Below, piece after piece: positions 15,658 through 23,245 of a stretch of DNA of 36,432 nt (within the stretch, counting starts at the first letter, position 1; each line of letters opens with the position of its first letter). Location of the stretch: the IMG/VR virus record IMGVR_UViG_3300043419_000715, positions 1 through 36,432 of that record; one strand, written 5' to 3'. Source of the stretch: a virus. The notes beneath the pieces were generated by a model. That model worked only from the letters and a program-made list of their open reading frames with translations, was not told the DNA's origin and did no database searches. A program made the position numbers and the translations under genes.

Positions 15658-16058
15658 AAGTTGCATCCAAGTCCAACCCGTCTCTCTGGAGCCGGATCGT
15701 CCGCGAGGTGAAGGCGTCGTCGAAAGGCGGCAGGCCCGGACAGTGGAGCGCCCGCAAGGCTCAGATTGCAGTGAGCCGCTACAAGGATCGGGGCGGCTCA
15801 TACAAGGGTTCCAAGTCTCCGTCGAACAGCCTGTCCAAATGGACCCGTGAAGATTGGGGGACCAAGAGCGGCAAAAACTCCGTCGTCGGCCGTGGTGCCA
15901 CAGGAGAGCGATACCTGCCTCGAAAAGCTCGAGAGGCACTGAGTGACTCGGAGTATTCCGCAACGAGCGCGAAGAAGCGTGCCGGCATGAGGGCTGGTAA
16001 ACAGTTCGTTCGCCAGCCTGATTCTATCGCTCGCAAGACCGCCAAGTATCGCGACTGA
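15654..16058 (+). CDS. Small basic DUF5872-like protein
   Basis: The 134-residue protein has the pattern LWSRIVREVKASSKGG-x-PGQWSARKAQ followed by Y-K-D-R-G-G-S-Y-K-G, N-S-L-S-K-W-T-x-E-D-W-G-T and R-Y-L-P-R-K-A. This matches my memory of DUF5872, found in phages, some bacteria and giant viruses and without known function. It is very rich in Lys, Arg and Ser. It starts by ATGA-type overlap with the previous gene. A role in DNA condensation or as a virion internal protein is a guess from charge. Confidence 0.6.
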   Translation: MKVASKSNPSLWSRIVREVKASSKGGRPGQWSARKAQIAVSRYKDRGGSYKGSKSPSNSLSKWTREDWGTKSGKNSVVGRGATGERYLPRKAREALSDSEYSATSAKKRAGMRAGKQFVRQPDSIARKTAKYRD

Positions 16059-16078
16059 GCGACTCCGACTTTCGCCTC

Positions 16079-16093
16079 ACACGGAAACCGTGT
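16079..16093 (+). other. Short perfect hairpin in an intergenic gap
   Basis: ACACGG (16079-16084) pairs perfectly with CCGTGT (16088-16093) across an AAA loop, in the 51-bp gap before the structural gene at 16110. There is no T-run after it, so it is not a classic terminator. It may protect or process the mRNA 5' end of the following gene. Confidence 0.4.
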
Positions 16094-16109
16094 AGGCACC
16101 AAACGATTT

Positions 16110-16577
16110 ATGGCTACGACCACCATCTACAACAAGGCCCTGGAGCAGATCATCTCCGGGACCATGACTCTCGCCACAACTCCTGTCGGATCGACGCCTC
16201 CTTACAAGGTGCTGCTTCTCGGATCGGGCTCGAGCTACACGCACTCCAAGGCTCACGTCTATCTGAGCGACGCGATTGCTGCTGGTGCCGTGGAGGCATC
16301 TGGGTCTGGGTACGACACTGGTGGCAAGACCCTCGGTAACATTTCGACCACGACCAACCAGTCCGGCAATTTCGTGCAGGTTGAAATCAACGACGTACAA
16401 TGGGGCACTGGTGCTGGCGGTTCCACAATCACCGCAAAAGGTGCGTTGATTTACCTGCCCACCGGAAACCCGGCCACGAGCCCGCTGCTGGCGTACATCA
16501 ACTTCGACGGAACCGTGTCGTCAAACGCATCGGTGTTCACCATCGACTTCCAGACCCCTCTGAAGTTCCAGAACTGA
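16110..16577 (+). CDS. Phage structural protein (small beta-rich virion protein)
   Basis: The 155-residue protein is rich in Thr, Ser, Gly and Ala. Its pattern is NKALEQIISGTMTL, then a Y-K-V-L-L-L-G strand, S-G-Y-D-T-G-G-K-T-L, V-Q-W-G-T-G, A-L-I-Y-L-P and L-L-A-Y-I-N-F-D-G ... F-T-I-D-F. This pattern is common in short phage virion proteins encoded near the packaging genes and reads as an immunoglobulin-like or jelly-roll beta sandwich. Head decoration or head-tail completion is plausible. It lies on the opposite strand from the main virion operon, which is notable. Confidence 0.7.
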   Translation: MATTTIYNKALEQIISGTMTLATTPVGSTPPYKVLLLGSGSSYTHSKAHVYLSDAIAAGAVEASGSGYDTGGKTLGNISTTTNQSGNFVQVEINDVQWGTGAGGSTITAKGALIYLPTGNPATSPLLAYINFDGTVSSNASVFTIDFQTPLKFQN

Positions 16578-16584
16578 ACATCAC

Positions 16585-17097
16585 ATGGCCAACCTGATTG
16601 CGTTCGCGGGTTACGCCCGTGAAGGTAAGGACGCCGCCGCGACGAGGCTCATCAACCTCGGATGGAAGCGAATTGCGTTCGGTGACATCATCAAGCGCCA
16701 GATCGACTCGCTGGTGCAGCAGCATCTTGGGTTCTCGGCATTCACTGAGAACGACACCCAAAAGAAGCAGATCCGGCCGATCTTGGAACAGTGGGGCGAG
16801 GTGAACTACGACGGGGTGATGAAGGAGTTCTTCGACTCTCTTCCAAACTACGCCGTGAACACCCGGCTGGTTCGCCTGCGTGAGGCCAAAGAATGGATCA
16901 AGCGAGGCGGCATTATCCTGCGAATCCGACGGCCCGGAGTGGAGCCCGCAACCGAATGGGAGAGAACCCGCCTGCAGGAGCTCTACGACGGAGGCGTGAT
17001 CCACGACACCATCATCAACGACTCGTCGATCGATGTGCTGTGGGATCGGGTCGGCCGTTTCGCTGCCGTTGGCGACGCATATCTCCAGACTCGTTAG
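16585..17097 (+). CDS. Deoxynucleoside monophosphate kinase
   Basis: The 170-residue P-loop kinase has the sequence AFAGYAREGKDAAATRL near its N terminus. The loop G-Y-A-R-E-G-K-D (residues 9-16), with Asp in place of the usual Ser/Thr after Lys, is characteristic of phage dNMP kinases of the T4 gp1 type. An R-R-P-G-V-E-P-A-T-E-W-E segment (about 112-125) fits the substrate or lid region. The enzyme phosphorylates dNMPs released from host DNA or made by ThyX, feeding dNTP synthesis for phage replication. It ends just before the first palindromic promoter-like site. Confidence 0.8.
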   Translation: MANLIAFAGYAREGKDAAATRLINLGWKRIAFGDIIKRQIDSLVQQHLGFSAFTENDTQKKQIRPILEQWGEVNYDGVMKEFFDSLPNYAVNTRLVRLREAKEWIKRGGIILRIRRPGVEPATEWERTRLQELYDGGVIHDTIINDSSIDVLWDRVGRFAAVGDAYLQTR

Positions 17098-17122
17098 GTA
17101 TTGACTCACGGTGTTTTACACC
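17094..17122 (+). promoter_or_regulatory. Palindromic operator/promoter-like site 1, before the Sak4-like gene
   Basis: GGTGTTTTACACC at 17110-17122 is a 13-bp palindrome of the family seen at 19674, 22778, 23220 and 27951. Here the hexamer 14 bases upstream of TTTTAC is only TTAGGT, while a TTGACT sits 7 bases upstream, so this copy departs from the others. A hairpin CTTGGC/GCCAAG (17132-17147) follows in the leader of the next gene. Confidence 0.55.
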
Positions 17123-17159
17123 TACTCTCGGCTTGGCGCTAGCCAAGTCATTCAAAACC

Positions 17160-18026
17160 ATGTCTACACCACTGTTTCGCAAAGCAACCCGCGAGAAGGT
17201 CTTCCTGAAACTCGCGGTCACCGGTCCGTCTGGTTCCGGAAAAACGTACTCGTCTCTTCGGCTCGCGCGAGGCCTTGTTGGCCCCACCGGAAAGATTGCC
17301 CTCATCGATACTGAGAATCGCTCTGCGTCCCTGTACGCCGACCGATTCGACTTCGACACGCTCGACATTGCTCCTCCGTTCGACAACGAGAAGTTCATCG
17401 AGGGCGTCGACGCGGCTGTAGAAGCTGGATACGGAGCCATAGTTATCGATAGCGCATCGCACTTCTGGGAGGGAATCCTTGATTACAAGGACAAGCTCGA
17501 TCAACGCGGCGGCAACTCCTACACCAACTGGAAGATTGCCGGCGACAAGTTCGGCGGAATCGTGAAGGCCGTGTTGCAGTCTCCGGCACATGTCATCTGC
17601 TGCATGCGCTCCAAGATGGACTACGTTCAGGAGAAGGATGACCGAGGCAAGACCCAGATCAAGAAGGTCGGCCTGGCTCCGATCATGCGTGACGGAATCG
17701 AATACGAGTTCACCACGGTGTTCGATGTGGCTCTCAATCATCAGGCCGCTGTCTCCAAGGACCGCTCTGGCCTTTTCGTCGACAAGATTTTCCAGATCAC
17801 CGAGGAGACAGGTGCTCAGCTTGAAGCGTGGCGTCTGTCCGGAGGTGAGCCTGTGTGGAAGACGCAGTTGGCCGCCGTCATCGGCGCTAATGAACCCAAG
17901 GCCAATGCGTTCCTCGTGACGCTTGGATGGATCAGGGAAAGCCAAACATTCCGAGATCTGTCTGTAACCAACGCGGAGAAGATCCTGTCAAATACGGCCG
18001 CGTTCCTCGCCAAGGCCACCGCCTAA
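17160..18026 (+). CDS. Sak4-like RecA-fold ATPase (recombination)
   Basis: The 288-residue protein has Walker A GPSGSGKT at residues 22-29 and an IALIDTENRSA strand. A Walker B-type segment AIVIDSASHFWE sits near residue 93-104, and a C-terminal helical region follows. This is the layout of the phage AAA/RecA-fold proteins related to Sak4, which promote single-strand annealing or exchange with single-stranded DNA-binding protein. I start it at the ATG at 17160; the upstream extension to 16893 reads through the dNMP kinase gene in another frame. The exonuclease gene follows 12 bases after its stop, making a likely annealase/exonuclease pair for recombination-dependent replication. Confidence 0.75.
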   Translation: MSTPLFRKATREKVFLKLAVTGPSGSGKTYSSLRLARGLVGPTGKIALIDTENRSASLYADRFDFDTLDIAPPFDNEKFIEGVDAAVEAGYGAIVIDSASHFWEGILDYKDKLDQRGGNSYTNWKIAGDKFGGIVKAVLQSPAHVICCMRSKMDYVQEKDDRGKTQIKKVGLAPIMRDGIEYEFTTVFDVALNHQAAVSKDRSGLFVDKIFQITEETGAQLEAWRLSGGEPVWKTQLAAVIGANEPKANAFLVTLGWIRESQTFRDLSVTNAEKILSNTAAFLAKATA

Positions 18027-18038
18027 TCGCGATCACCC

Positions 18039-18980
18039 ATGAGAACGATACTTGACGAGAACGGGTTGGTCCATGACGGCATTCATCACCTGCTGGACGA
18101 GCGGGTGTATCGAAACGATCCGGCAATCGCCATCTCAGACCTCAAGGAGATGTCGCTGTCGCCGCTTCACTTCTGGTCCAAGAAGTTTGGTGGATATCGC
18201 GCTGAACAAACCGAGGCTCAGGAGATCGGAACGCTTACCCACCTTTCGGTTCTTGAGCCTGAGGAGTACGCCAAAAAGACGGTCCTCAAGCCGGCTGACG
18301 CTCCCCGGAAGCCTACCGACGCTCAGCGTAACGCCAAGAAGCCGAGCGAGGACACCATCGCAGCCATCAAGTGGTGGGACGATTGGAGTGCCGTCAATGC
18401 TGGGAAGACTGAGCTTTCTCAGGACGACTCGACCCAAATCGCCGGAATCACTCAAGGCGTCATGTCCAATGCAGACGCAGTCAAGCTGATGGATGGGGCT
18501 TTGAAGGAGGTGGCCATGTTCAAGACGATCGTCGTCAACGGAGTAACCATCCGAACCAAGGGCAAGGCTGACATCATCTGCTCAAGCAAGGGAAGCGATG
18601 CGGAGGCGATTGCGGACCTCAAGACGGTAGACCGCGGATACGCGAACCCAGACGACTTCTCGTACTCCATCAAGAAGTGGGGGTACGCCCAACAGGCGGC
18701 GTGGTACATCGACCTGTACAACATGTTGACCTCGACAGACGATCCATTCACGACTGATGTGAAGAAGAGTCGGTGGGTCTTCATTGTGGCGGAGAAGTTG
18801 CCGCCGTACGTGTGCGTTACACTCGAGCTCGATGAGGACTCGATCGAGGCTGGCCGAGCGATCAACAAGCGGCACCTCGAAACACTCGCAGAGTGCTTCA
18901 AGACGAACGTCTGGGAGCGTCCTCTAAATGGAATGCGCGGTCGTGTATCCATTCCTGAATGGGCCAGAAAGAAGAGTTAA
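18039..18980 (+). CDS. RecB-family PD-(D/E)XK exonuclease
   Basis: The 313-residue protein has the motifs of the RecE/RecB-like exonuclease family. GTLTHLSVLEPEEY (64-77) contains the His of motif I. KGKADIICSS carries the Asp (D178), IADLKT carries D193 and K195 of the D-x-K core, and QAAWY (219-223) is the QxxxY motif. Such enzymes resect double-stranded ends to produce the single strands used by the annealing ATPase encoded directly upstream. The length fits the C-terminal nuclease domain of RecE. It overlaps the following zinc-finger gene by 22 bases. Confidence 0.8.
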   Translation: MRTILDENGLVHDGIHHLLDERVYRNDPAIAISDLKEMSLSPLHFWSKKFGGYRAEQTEAQEIGTLTHLSVLEPEEYAKKTVLKPADAPRKPTDAQRNAKKPSEDTIAAIKWWDDWSAVNAGKTELSQDDSTQIAGITQGVMSNADAVKLMDGALKEVAMFKTIVVNGVTIRTKGKADIICSSKGSDAEAIADLKTVDRGYANPDDFSYSIKKWGYAQQAAWYIDLYNMLTSTDDPFTTDVKKSRWVFIVAEKLPPYVCVTLELDEDSIEAGRAINKRHLETLAECFKTNVWERPLNGMRGRVSIPEWARKKS

Positions 18981-19198
18981 CGAAAACCTGCATACGTTGT
19001 GGGCGCACTCAGCCGGCCAAGAACTTCTGGTCGGGCAGGCCAACCTGCGTTGAGTGCGCCCGCAAACTTTGGTACGCGCCCAAGTGTAACGCCGATCCAC
19101 GTCGCGGACCTAACTGGCCCATGATGGAGCGTATGTGGAAGGCCGGCCTTATCAGTTACCCACCTGAAGCATTCACCGATGATCCAAACCCCAAGTGA
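18959..19198 (+). CDS. Small zinc-ribbon protein
   Basis: The 79-residue protein has C-I-R-C at about residue 11-14 and C-V-E-C at about 30-33, a treble-clef or zinc-ribbon spacing. A basic, Pro-rich second half follows, with one more Cys. It sits between exonuclease and resolvase genes and overlaps both (22 and 20 bases). A nucleic-acid-binding accessory to recombination is plausible. No specific family is recognised. Confidence 0.65.
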   Translation: MGQKEELTKTCIRCGRTQPAKNFWSGRPTCVECARKLWYAPKCNADPRRGPNWPMMERMWKAGLISYPPEAFTDDPNPK

Positions 19199-19661
19199 CT
19201 ACTGGCACATCGCCATCGACCCGGGAGCCTCAGGCGGCATTGCATGGAAGAACGGCGATGGGCCAATGACCGCGGTGCCCATGCCTCAGGAGCCGACTGA
19301 CACGGTCAAGCTCTTGAGCGATCTGGTGCTGAAGGGTTACACCGTTCTTCACATCGAGCAGCTTCCGCGGTTTGTTCCAATGGGCGGTGGCAAGGGCATA
19401 CCCGGCTCCATGGCCGCGGTGATGTTCGAGAACTTTGGAATCGTCCTTGGGGCCGCCATGGCCCTCGGCTACCGCATCGAGCGCGTTCCTCCGCAGACGT
19501 GGCAGAAGGAACTCGGCCTCGGAAACTCCAAGGGTCTCTCAAAGACAGAGTGGAAGAACAAGCTCAAGGGCCGCGCCCAGGAGCTCTTTCCAGGCATTCC
19601 GATCACACTCAAGACATCGGACTCCCTCCTGATCTGGGAGTATGGACGAAGACGCTGTTGA
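19179..19661 (+). CDS. RuvC-like Holliday junction resolvase
   Basis: The 160-residue protein starts with IAIDPGASGGIAW, an RNase H-fold first strand carrying the catalytic Asp. A second acidic strand LHIEQLP follows, then the P-P-Q-T-W-Q-K-E-L-G-L helix start and a C-terminal T-S-D-S-L-L-I-W-E-Y-G-R-R with the last catalytic Asp. This order of D, E and D is that of RuvC-type junction resolvases, which cut branched DNA produced by recombination or replication before packaging. It is the last gene before the attenuator-like region. Its TGA stop lies inside the TTGACA of the next promoter-like site. Confidence 0.8.
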   Translation: MIQTPSDYWHIAIDPGASGGIAWKNGDGPMTAVPMPQEPTDTVKLLSDLVLKGYTVLHIEQLPRFVPMGGGKGIPGSMAAVMFENFGIVLGAAMALGYRIERVPPQTWQKELGLGNSKGLSKTEWKNKLKGRAQELFPGIPITLKTSDSLLIWEYGRRRC

Positions 19662-19686
19662 CAGGCTGTCTGCGGTGTATTACAAG
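19658..19686 (+). promoter_or_regulatory. Promoter-like site 2 (TTGACA, 14 bases, TATTAC palindrome)
   Basis: TTGACA (19658-19663) is followed after exactly 14 bases by TATTAC (19678-19683). The latter sits inside GGTGTATTACAAG, an imperfect copy of the 13-bp palindrome. The geometry is identical to sites at 22762, 23204 and 27935. Transcription from here would run into the folded leader and terminator ending at 19832. Confidence 0.65.
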
Positions 19687-19689
19687 GTC

Positions 19690-19832
19690 AGTGTCCTCGG
19701 CGATCGGTGAGAGGAGAGTCGAGGGTGTTCAATAGGCGCGGTTCAATCACAGTTTTTTGCCCCACGTTTTCCGAGGTTTCGCTGATCCGCCCCAGCGATC
19801 TCTCCCCCTCGGACTACGTGGGGTTCTTTTTT
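19690..19832 (+). ncRNA. Folded leader or small RNA ending in a terminator
   Basis: No open frame of note lies between the resolvase stop and the initiator start. The 3' half folds into a nested structure: CCCCACGT (19760-19767) pairs with ACGTGGGG (19816-19823), CCGAGG (19771-19776) with CCTCGG (19807-19812), and CGCTG (19780-19784) with CAGCG (19793-19797). TTCTTTTTT follows. Together with the promoter-like site just upstream this would make a transcript of about 140-150 bases. It is either a free-standing small RNA or an attenuated leader of the replication genes that start at 19866. Confidence 0.55.
19760..19832 (+). terminator. Rho-independent terminator ahead of the replication genes
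   Basis: The 8-bp outer stem is closed over two inner stems and directly followed by TTCTTTTTT (19824-19832). The strength and the U-rich tail make termination of plus-strand transcripts very likely. The replication initiator gene starts 34 bases downstream, so expression of the replication genes may depend on read-through or on a promoter hidden in the short remaining gap. Confidence 0.8.
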
Positions 19833-19865
19833 CCCGTTCACTGAAACGGGCTGTTTCAACGACCG

Positions 19866-20738
19866 ATGAAAACCATCATCCGAGTAAAGCGACAGCAGGG
19901 TGGATTCACCATCATCCCAAACGAACTTCTTCGGAAGAAGATGTCTCTTCGCGCCAAGGGGCTCCTGTGCATGATCCTGTCCAATATGGACGAGTGGGTG
20001 GTCACCAAGTCGTGGGTAACTGAGCATTGCTGCGAGGGGCGTGATGCCATCGCGGCCGTGTTCAACGAGCTCAAAGAGCTTGGGTACGCATCCCTTGAGG
20101 AAACAGAAACGGCCGCTGACGGAAGGTTTTCCAATCGAATTTGGACCTTTACCGACACTCCCACCGTTGACTGGAAATCCGCGCAAAACACCCCTTTATG
20201 CGCGGAAAACCAGTGCGGGTTTCCAGTAACTGGAAAGCCGTCACCTAAGAATACTATAGAAGAAGACCATAAGAAAGAGAGCGGCGGTGCCGCGAAAGAG
20301 CGCCCGAGGAACGAGCTTGCAGACCATCTGGCCAAGGCTTGCGGATCGGACGTGGCACGCATGACCGAGGGCGAGTGGAAGCGGGTGGGAGTTGCTCTGG
20401 CCGGAATCAAGAAGGTCGAGCCCAGTCTGACCAAGGAGATGATCGATGCCCACGTCGCTGGCTATCGGCGCATCTTCCGCGATGCCATCCTGACTCCGCT
20501 GGCCTTGATGAACAACTGGGGCGCTACGGCTCCAATGGCGCGTCATGACACCAAGTCCGCTGTCTCCACCCCAGACGAGCTTAAAAACCTCGTGGAGCGG
20601 CTTTCTGGGCACGTGGCGAACCCTCGGCATGAGGCGATGTTCGGAGATCTCGTGACCGAAGCCCAGAAGCAGGAGTTTGCGGCCATGAAGGAGCGGTACT
20701 TCCAACTCAAGGCCCAGCTTGGTGGAGGCACCAAGTGA
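19866..20738 (+). CDS. Replication initiator-like helix-turn-helix protein
   Basis: The 290-residue protein begins with a winged-helix-like domain: F-T-I-I-P-N-E-L-L-R-K-K-M-S-L-R-A-K-G-L-L-C-M-I-L-S, a W-V-V-T-K-S-W recognition region and F-N-E-L-K-E-L-G-Y. This is the pattern of the N-terminal domain of many phage replication initiation and helicase-loading proteins. The middle (about 110-140) is a linker and the C-terminal half is helical. The DnaB-type helicase gene overlaps its stop (GTGA), which supports a role in opening the origin or loading the helicase. Short repeats that would mark an origin are not obvious within the gene. Confidence 0.7.
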   Translation: MKTIIRVKRQQGGFTIIPNELLRKKMSLRAKGLLCMILSNMDEWVVTKSWVTEHCCEGRDAIAAVFNELKELGYASLEETETAADGRFSNRIWTFTDTPTVDWKSAQNTPLCAENQCGFPVTGKPSPKNTIEEDHKKESGGAAKERPRNELADHLAKACGSDVARMTEGEWKRVGVALAGIKKVEPSLTKEMIDAHVAGYRRIFRDAILTPLALMNNWGATAPMARHDTKSAVSTPDELKNLVERLSGHVANPRHEAMFGDLVTEAQKQEFAAMKERYFQLKAQLGGGTK

Positions 20739-22057
20739 GAGAGCCTCCGTTCTCGCAAGAGGCCGAACTTGGCGTGATAGGGTGCTGTTTGCTGAATAAC
20801 AACGCCATCGATGACGCGATAAACGGTGGTATCAAGGCGGACTGGTTCTACGATGTTCGATGCCATGACCTGTGGGAGATCATCATCAAGATGCGGGACG
20901 ACCGCATTCCGATCGATATGGTCACGATCGCGAACCGGCTCAAGGGCGACTCGTTCAACCGTGTCGGCGGGATTGCGTTCGTGTCTGAGGCGATGGACGC
21001 TGTCCCGAGCGCATCAAACCTCCCCTACTATCTGGACATTGCACGGGACAAACAGCGGGCCAGAAAGCTCATTGAGATCTCGCAAGAGGCCATAAACACG
21101 GCCTATTCCGGGGCTGCCAAGGTGGACATGGTGCTGGACAGTTTTGAAGCCAAACTGATGGGGATCAGGAATGAGCACTCCGTTGACAGCGACTTCACCG
21201 CCAAGCAGATAGCCACTTCGGCCATCGACCTCATTCAGGAGCGGTGTGCCGGAAAGAGCGACGCTATCCCAACCGGTTGGACCTTCATGGACAGAATCCT
21301 CAGGGGAGGACTGAGGCCTGGCCAAGTATTCGTGGTTGCTGGTCGCCCGGGTGCCGGCAAGACGGCGTTCACCTTGAGTCTTTTGACCTCACTCTGCTCA
21401 AGCGGCGTGCAGACGGGGTTCGTGAGCCTCGAGATGAGCGCCGAGGAGGTGGGCATGCGAATGCTGGCAATCGAGTCTCAGGTGGATGTCGGGCGGTACG
21501 ACGAGCGCAACCAGCCGAACGAGGGCGAGCTCAGGAAGCTGACGACAGCTACAAGTCGGCTTGCCCGTCACAAGATCATGGTCAACGACAAGCCCAACCA
21601 GACCGCTCAGAGCATTGCTGCCAAGGCTCGTCGCTGGGTTCGATCTTCAGGATTGAAGGTGCTTGCGATCGACTACCTGCAGTTGATCACGGCCTCCGAG
21701 GGCAAGGAGAGGCGCGAACAGATCGATGCGATCAGCCGAAACATGAAGCTGCTGGCCAAGGAGCTCAAGATACCGATCGTGCTTCTGGCCCAGTTGAACC
21801 GCGCCATTGAGCGTGATGGAAACCGAAAACCTAGGCTCAGCGATCTGCGCGAGTCAGGTGCCATTGAGCAAGATGCTGACCTTGTCGGCATGCTCTATCC
21901 CGCTGAGCAACAGGACTCAGAGGCCACCCAATCTGGACCGAGGAGAATCAACCTGTTCATCGCCAAGCAACGGGCGGGTCAGGCAGGGGTGGATATCCCG
22001 TTCAGCTTCAGGCCAGAGCTCACACGATTCGACCCAACATCACTATTCGACGAATGA
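20735..22057 (+). CDS. dnaB: Replicative DNA helicase, DnaB type
   Basis: The 440-residue protein starts at GTG (20735), overlapping the previous stop. The N-terminal DnaB domain (P-P-F-S-Q-E-A-E-L-G-V-I-G) is followed by the RecA-like helicase domain. It has Walker A GRPGAGKT (203-210), the H1a-type FVSLEMSAEEVGMRM, Walker B LAIDYLQL (about 305), LLAQLNRAIE and SDLRESGAIEQDADLV. It unwinds the phage replication fork as a hexamer. No phage DNA polymerase or recognisable primase is visible in the window, so replication probably recruits host enzymes or uses genes outside the window. Confidence 0.92.
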   Translation: MREPPFSQEAELGVIGCCLLNNNAIDDAINGGIKADWFYDVRCHDLWEIIIKMRDDRIPIDMVTIANRLKGDSFNRVGGIAFVSEAMDAVPSASNLPYYLDIARDKQRARKLIEISQEAINTAYSGAAKVDMVLDSFEAKLMGIRNEHSVDSDFTAKQIATSAIDLIQERCAGKSDAIPTGWTFMDRILRGGLRPGQVFVVAGRPGAGKTAFTLSLLTSLCSSGVQTGFVSLEMSAEEVGMRMLAIESQVDVGRYDERNQPNEGELRKLTTATSRLARHKIMVNDKPNQTAQSIAAKARRWVRSSGLKVLAIDYLQLITASEGKERREQIDAISRNMKLLAKELKIPIVLLAQLNRAIERDGNRKPRLSDLRESGAIEQDADLVGMLYPAEQQDSEATQSGPRRINLFIAKQRAGQAGVDIPFSFRPELTRFDPTSLFDE

Positions 22058-22770
22058 AAATCAGATCCTACCAAGAGCGCGTCTTCAACTGGCAGCGCGA
22101 TGTCGCAGCCCAGCCCGTTACGAAGACACCAACGCAACGCGATCCCGAGTTCTGCAAGAAGCAGTTGGGGTTCGTGAAGTCCGAGTGGTATGACGAGTAC
22201 ATCATCCACGCCTCCACCTACAACGAACTGCTCAGTTCGGTTCCAGCACTGTTCGAGGAGGGCATCGCCAAGAAGATCGACAACATCCGGGAAAACATCG
22301 CCGATGATATCGGAGACGTGGCTTTCACGGTTCTAGGGCTTCTTAACGCCTACGGTGTCATGCTCGATAACATCTCGTTCTCGAGGTCAACCGACATGAA
22401 CGTGCTCGCCCTTGAGAGGCGTGTCGACCTGTTCATCAAGGGTGTTGAGGACACGGACAAGCTGCAGGCCTCTGATGCCAAGGCGGTGCTGCTGGATCTG
22501 ATCGCGCTGTCCACGTACTACTCGGTGCGATTCTGGGACGCTCTGGGCGCTGTGTGTGCCAGCAACGACACCAAGCTCTGGACGTTGCCTGAGGTGCATG
22601 ACAACCAGCTGAAGATCGAGAGCCTGAAGTGGACCGAAACCAAGGTTGCAGGCGTGACCGGTGGCCGGTGCTACCGCATCAAGAATCAGGACGGCAAGCT
22701 GATGAAGAGCCCGTCTTTCACCGGTCCGGACCTCCGATCTGCTCTGATGCAATTCGTGTCCTTGACATGA
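22054..22770 (+). CDS. MazG-like nucleotide pyrophosphohydrolase domain protein
   Basis: The 238-residue protein has an N-terminal half with the all-alpha MazG-type pattern. It starts Y-Q-E-R-V-F-N-W-Q, then has V-K-S-E-W-Y-D-E-Y (acidic helix) and E-N-I-A-D-D-I-G-D-V-A-F-T-V-L-G-L-L (second acidic helix with the ExxxD spacing). Such enzymes hydrolyse NTPs or dNTPs, and in phages are linked to nucleotide pool control or alarmone lowering. The C-terminal half (about 120-238) is not recognised. Its start overlaps the helicase stop (ATGA) and its stop lies just after a TTGACA. Confidence 0.65.
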   Translation: MKIRSYQERVFNWQRDVAAQPVTKTPTQRDPEFCKKQLGFVKSEWYDEYIIHASTYNELLSSVPALFEEGIAKKIDNIRENIADDIGDVAFTVLGLLNAYGVMLDNISFSRSTDMNVLALERRVDLFIKGVEDTDKLQASDAKAVLLDLIALSTYYSVRFWDALGAVCASNDTKLWTLPEVHDNQLKIESLKWTETKVAGVTGGRCYRIKNQDGKLMKSPSFTGPDLRSALMQFVSLT

Positions 22771-22790
22771 ACCATTCGGTGTATTACACC
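22762..22790 (+). promoter_or_regulatory. Promoter-like site 3 (TTGACA, 14 bases, TATTAC palindrome)
   Basis: TTGACA (22762-22767), 14 bases, then TATTAC (22782-22787) inside the perfect 13-bp palindrome GGTGTATTACACC (22778-22790). The ATG of the next gene is only 7 bases past the palindrome. If TATTAC acts as a -10 element, the transcript would be almost leaderless. No ribosome-binding site is present. Confidence 0.7.
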
Positions 22791-22797
22791 TTTCCAC

Positions 22798-23004
22798 ATG
22801 ACTGAAACACCAGACAAGAAGATCGACGTTTCCAAGATGGAGCAGTTCGATCCGCCGCATTGCCCGATTCATGGAGGCTCGATGCCAGTCATCAACACGA
22901 CGCCGAACAACGGTGTCGACCTTCACGGAATCGCCGGCAAGTGGTGCGGAGTGTGCATCATCAAGGCGCTCGAGAAACTCGGTGTCCAGAAGTGCATCGT
23001 ATGA
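22798..23004 (+). CDS. Small Cys/His-containing early protein
   Basis: This 68-residue protein has C-P-I-H-G-G near residue 22-27 and W-C-G-V-C-I-I near 48-54. A Cys/His pair followed by C-x-x-C could bind zinc. It is the first gene after promoter-like site 3 and is not recognised. The next gene overlaps its stop (ATGA). Confidence 0.6.
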   Translation: MTETPDKKIDVSKMEQFDPPHCPIHGGSMPVINTTPNNGVDLHGIAGKWCGVCIIKALEKLGVQKCIV

Positions 23005-23192
23005 ATCCAGGAGACAAGTACCAGAGTGTCCACAACCCAAACACCGTGGTTGAAATCGTGTGCCCTGTCGCCGAGTTCAGGATCGGAGAGGTCCGGCAGC
23101 CGTGCATAATCTACACCAAGAGACAGCGGTTTTACGTGCGAACCGAAGCTGAGTTTCTCGCGAAATTCAGGCCGATTCAATCGGGCCAATGA
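23001..23192 (+). CDS. Small beta-rich protein of unknown function
   Basis: The 63-residue product begins with the ATG that overlaps the previous stop (ATGA). Its pattern, P-G-D-K-Y-Q-S-V-x-N-P-N-T-V-V-E-I, I-I-Y-T-K-R-Q-R-F-Y-V-R and F-L-A-K-F, is that of short phage proteins with an SH3-like barrel. The start inside the longer open frame was chosen because of the overlap and the good length. The role is unknown. Confidence 0.6.
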   Translation: MNPGDKYQSVHNPNTVVEIVCPVAEFRIGEVRQPCIIYTKRQRFYVRTEAEFLAKFRPIQSGQ

Positions 23193-23203
23193 CCAATTCA
23201 GAT

Positions 23204-23232
23204 TTGACAATCACACCTCGGTGTAAGACACC
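23204..23232 (+). promoter_or_regulatory. Promoter-like site 4 before the ribbon-helix-helix gene
   Basis: TTGACA (23204-23209), 14 bases, then TAAGAC (23224-23229) inside GGTGTAAGACACC (23220-23232). An extra ACACC half-site (23213-23217) lies just upstream, so this copy has three half-sites. Such an arrangement suits cooperative binding by a dimeric regulator, and the gene that follows encodes a regulator-type protein. Confidence 0.65.
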
Positions 23233-23245
23233 TTCCGAAACGAAG

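Noticed and set aside
23189-23245. Longer N terminus for the ribbon-helix-helix gene
   Set aside because: The added 19 residues are encoded by the promoter and palindrome itself and lack fold character.
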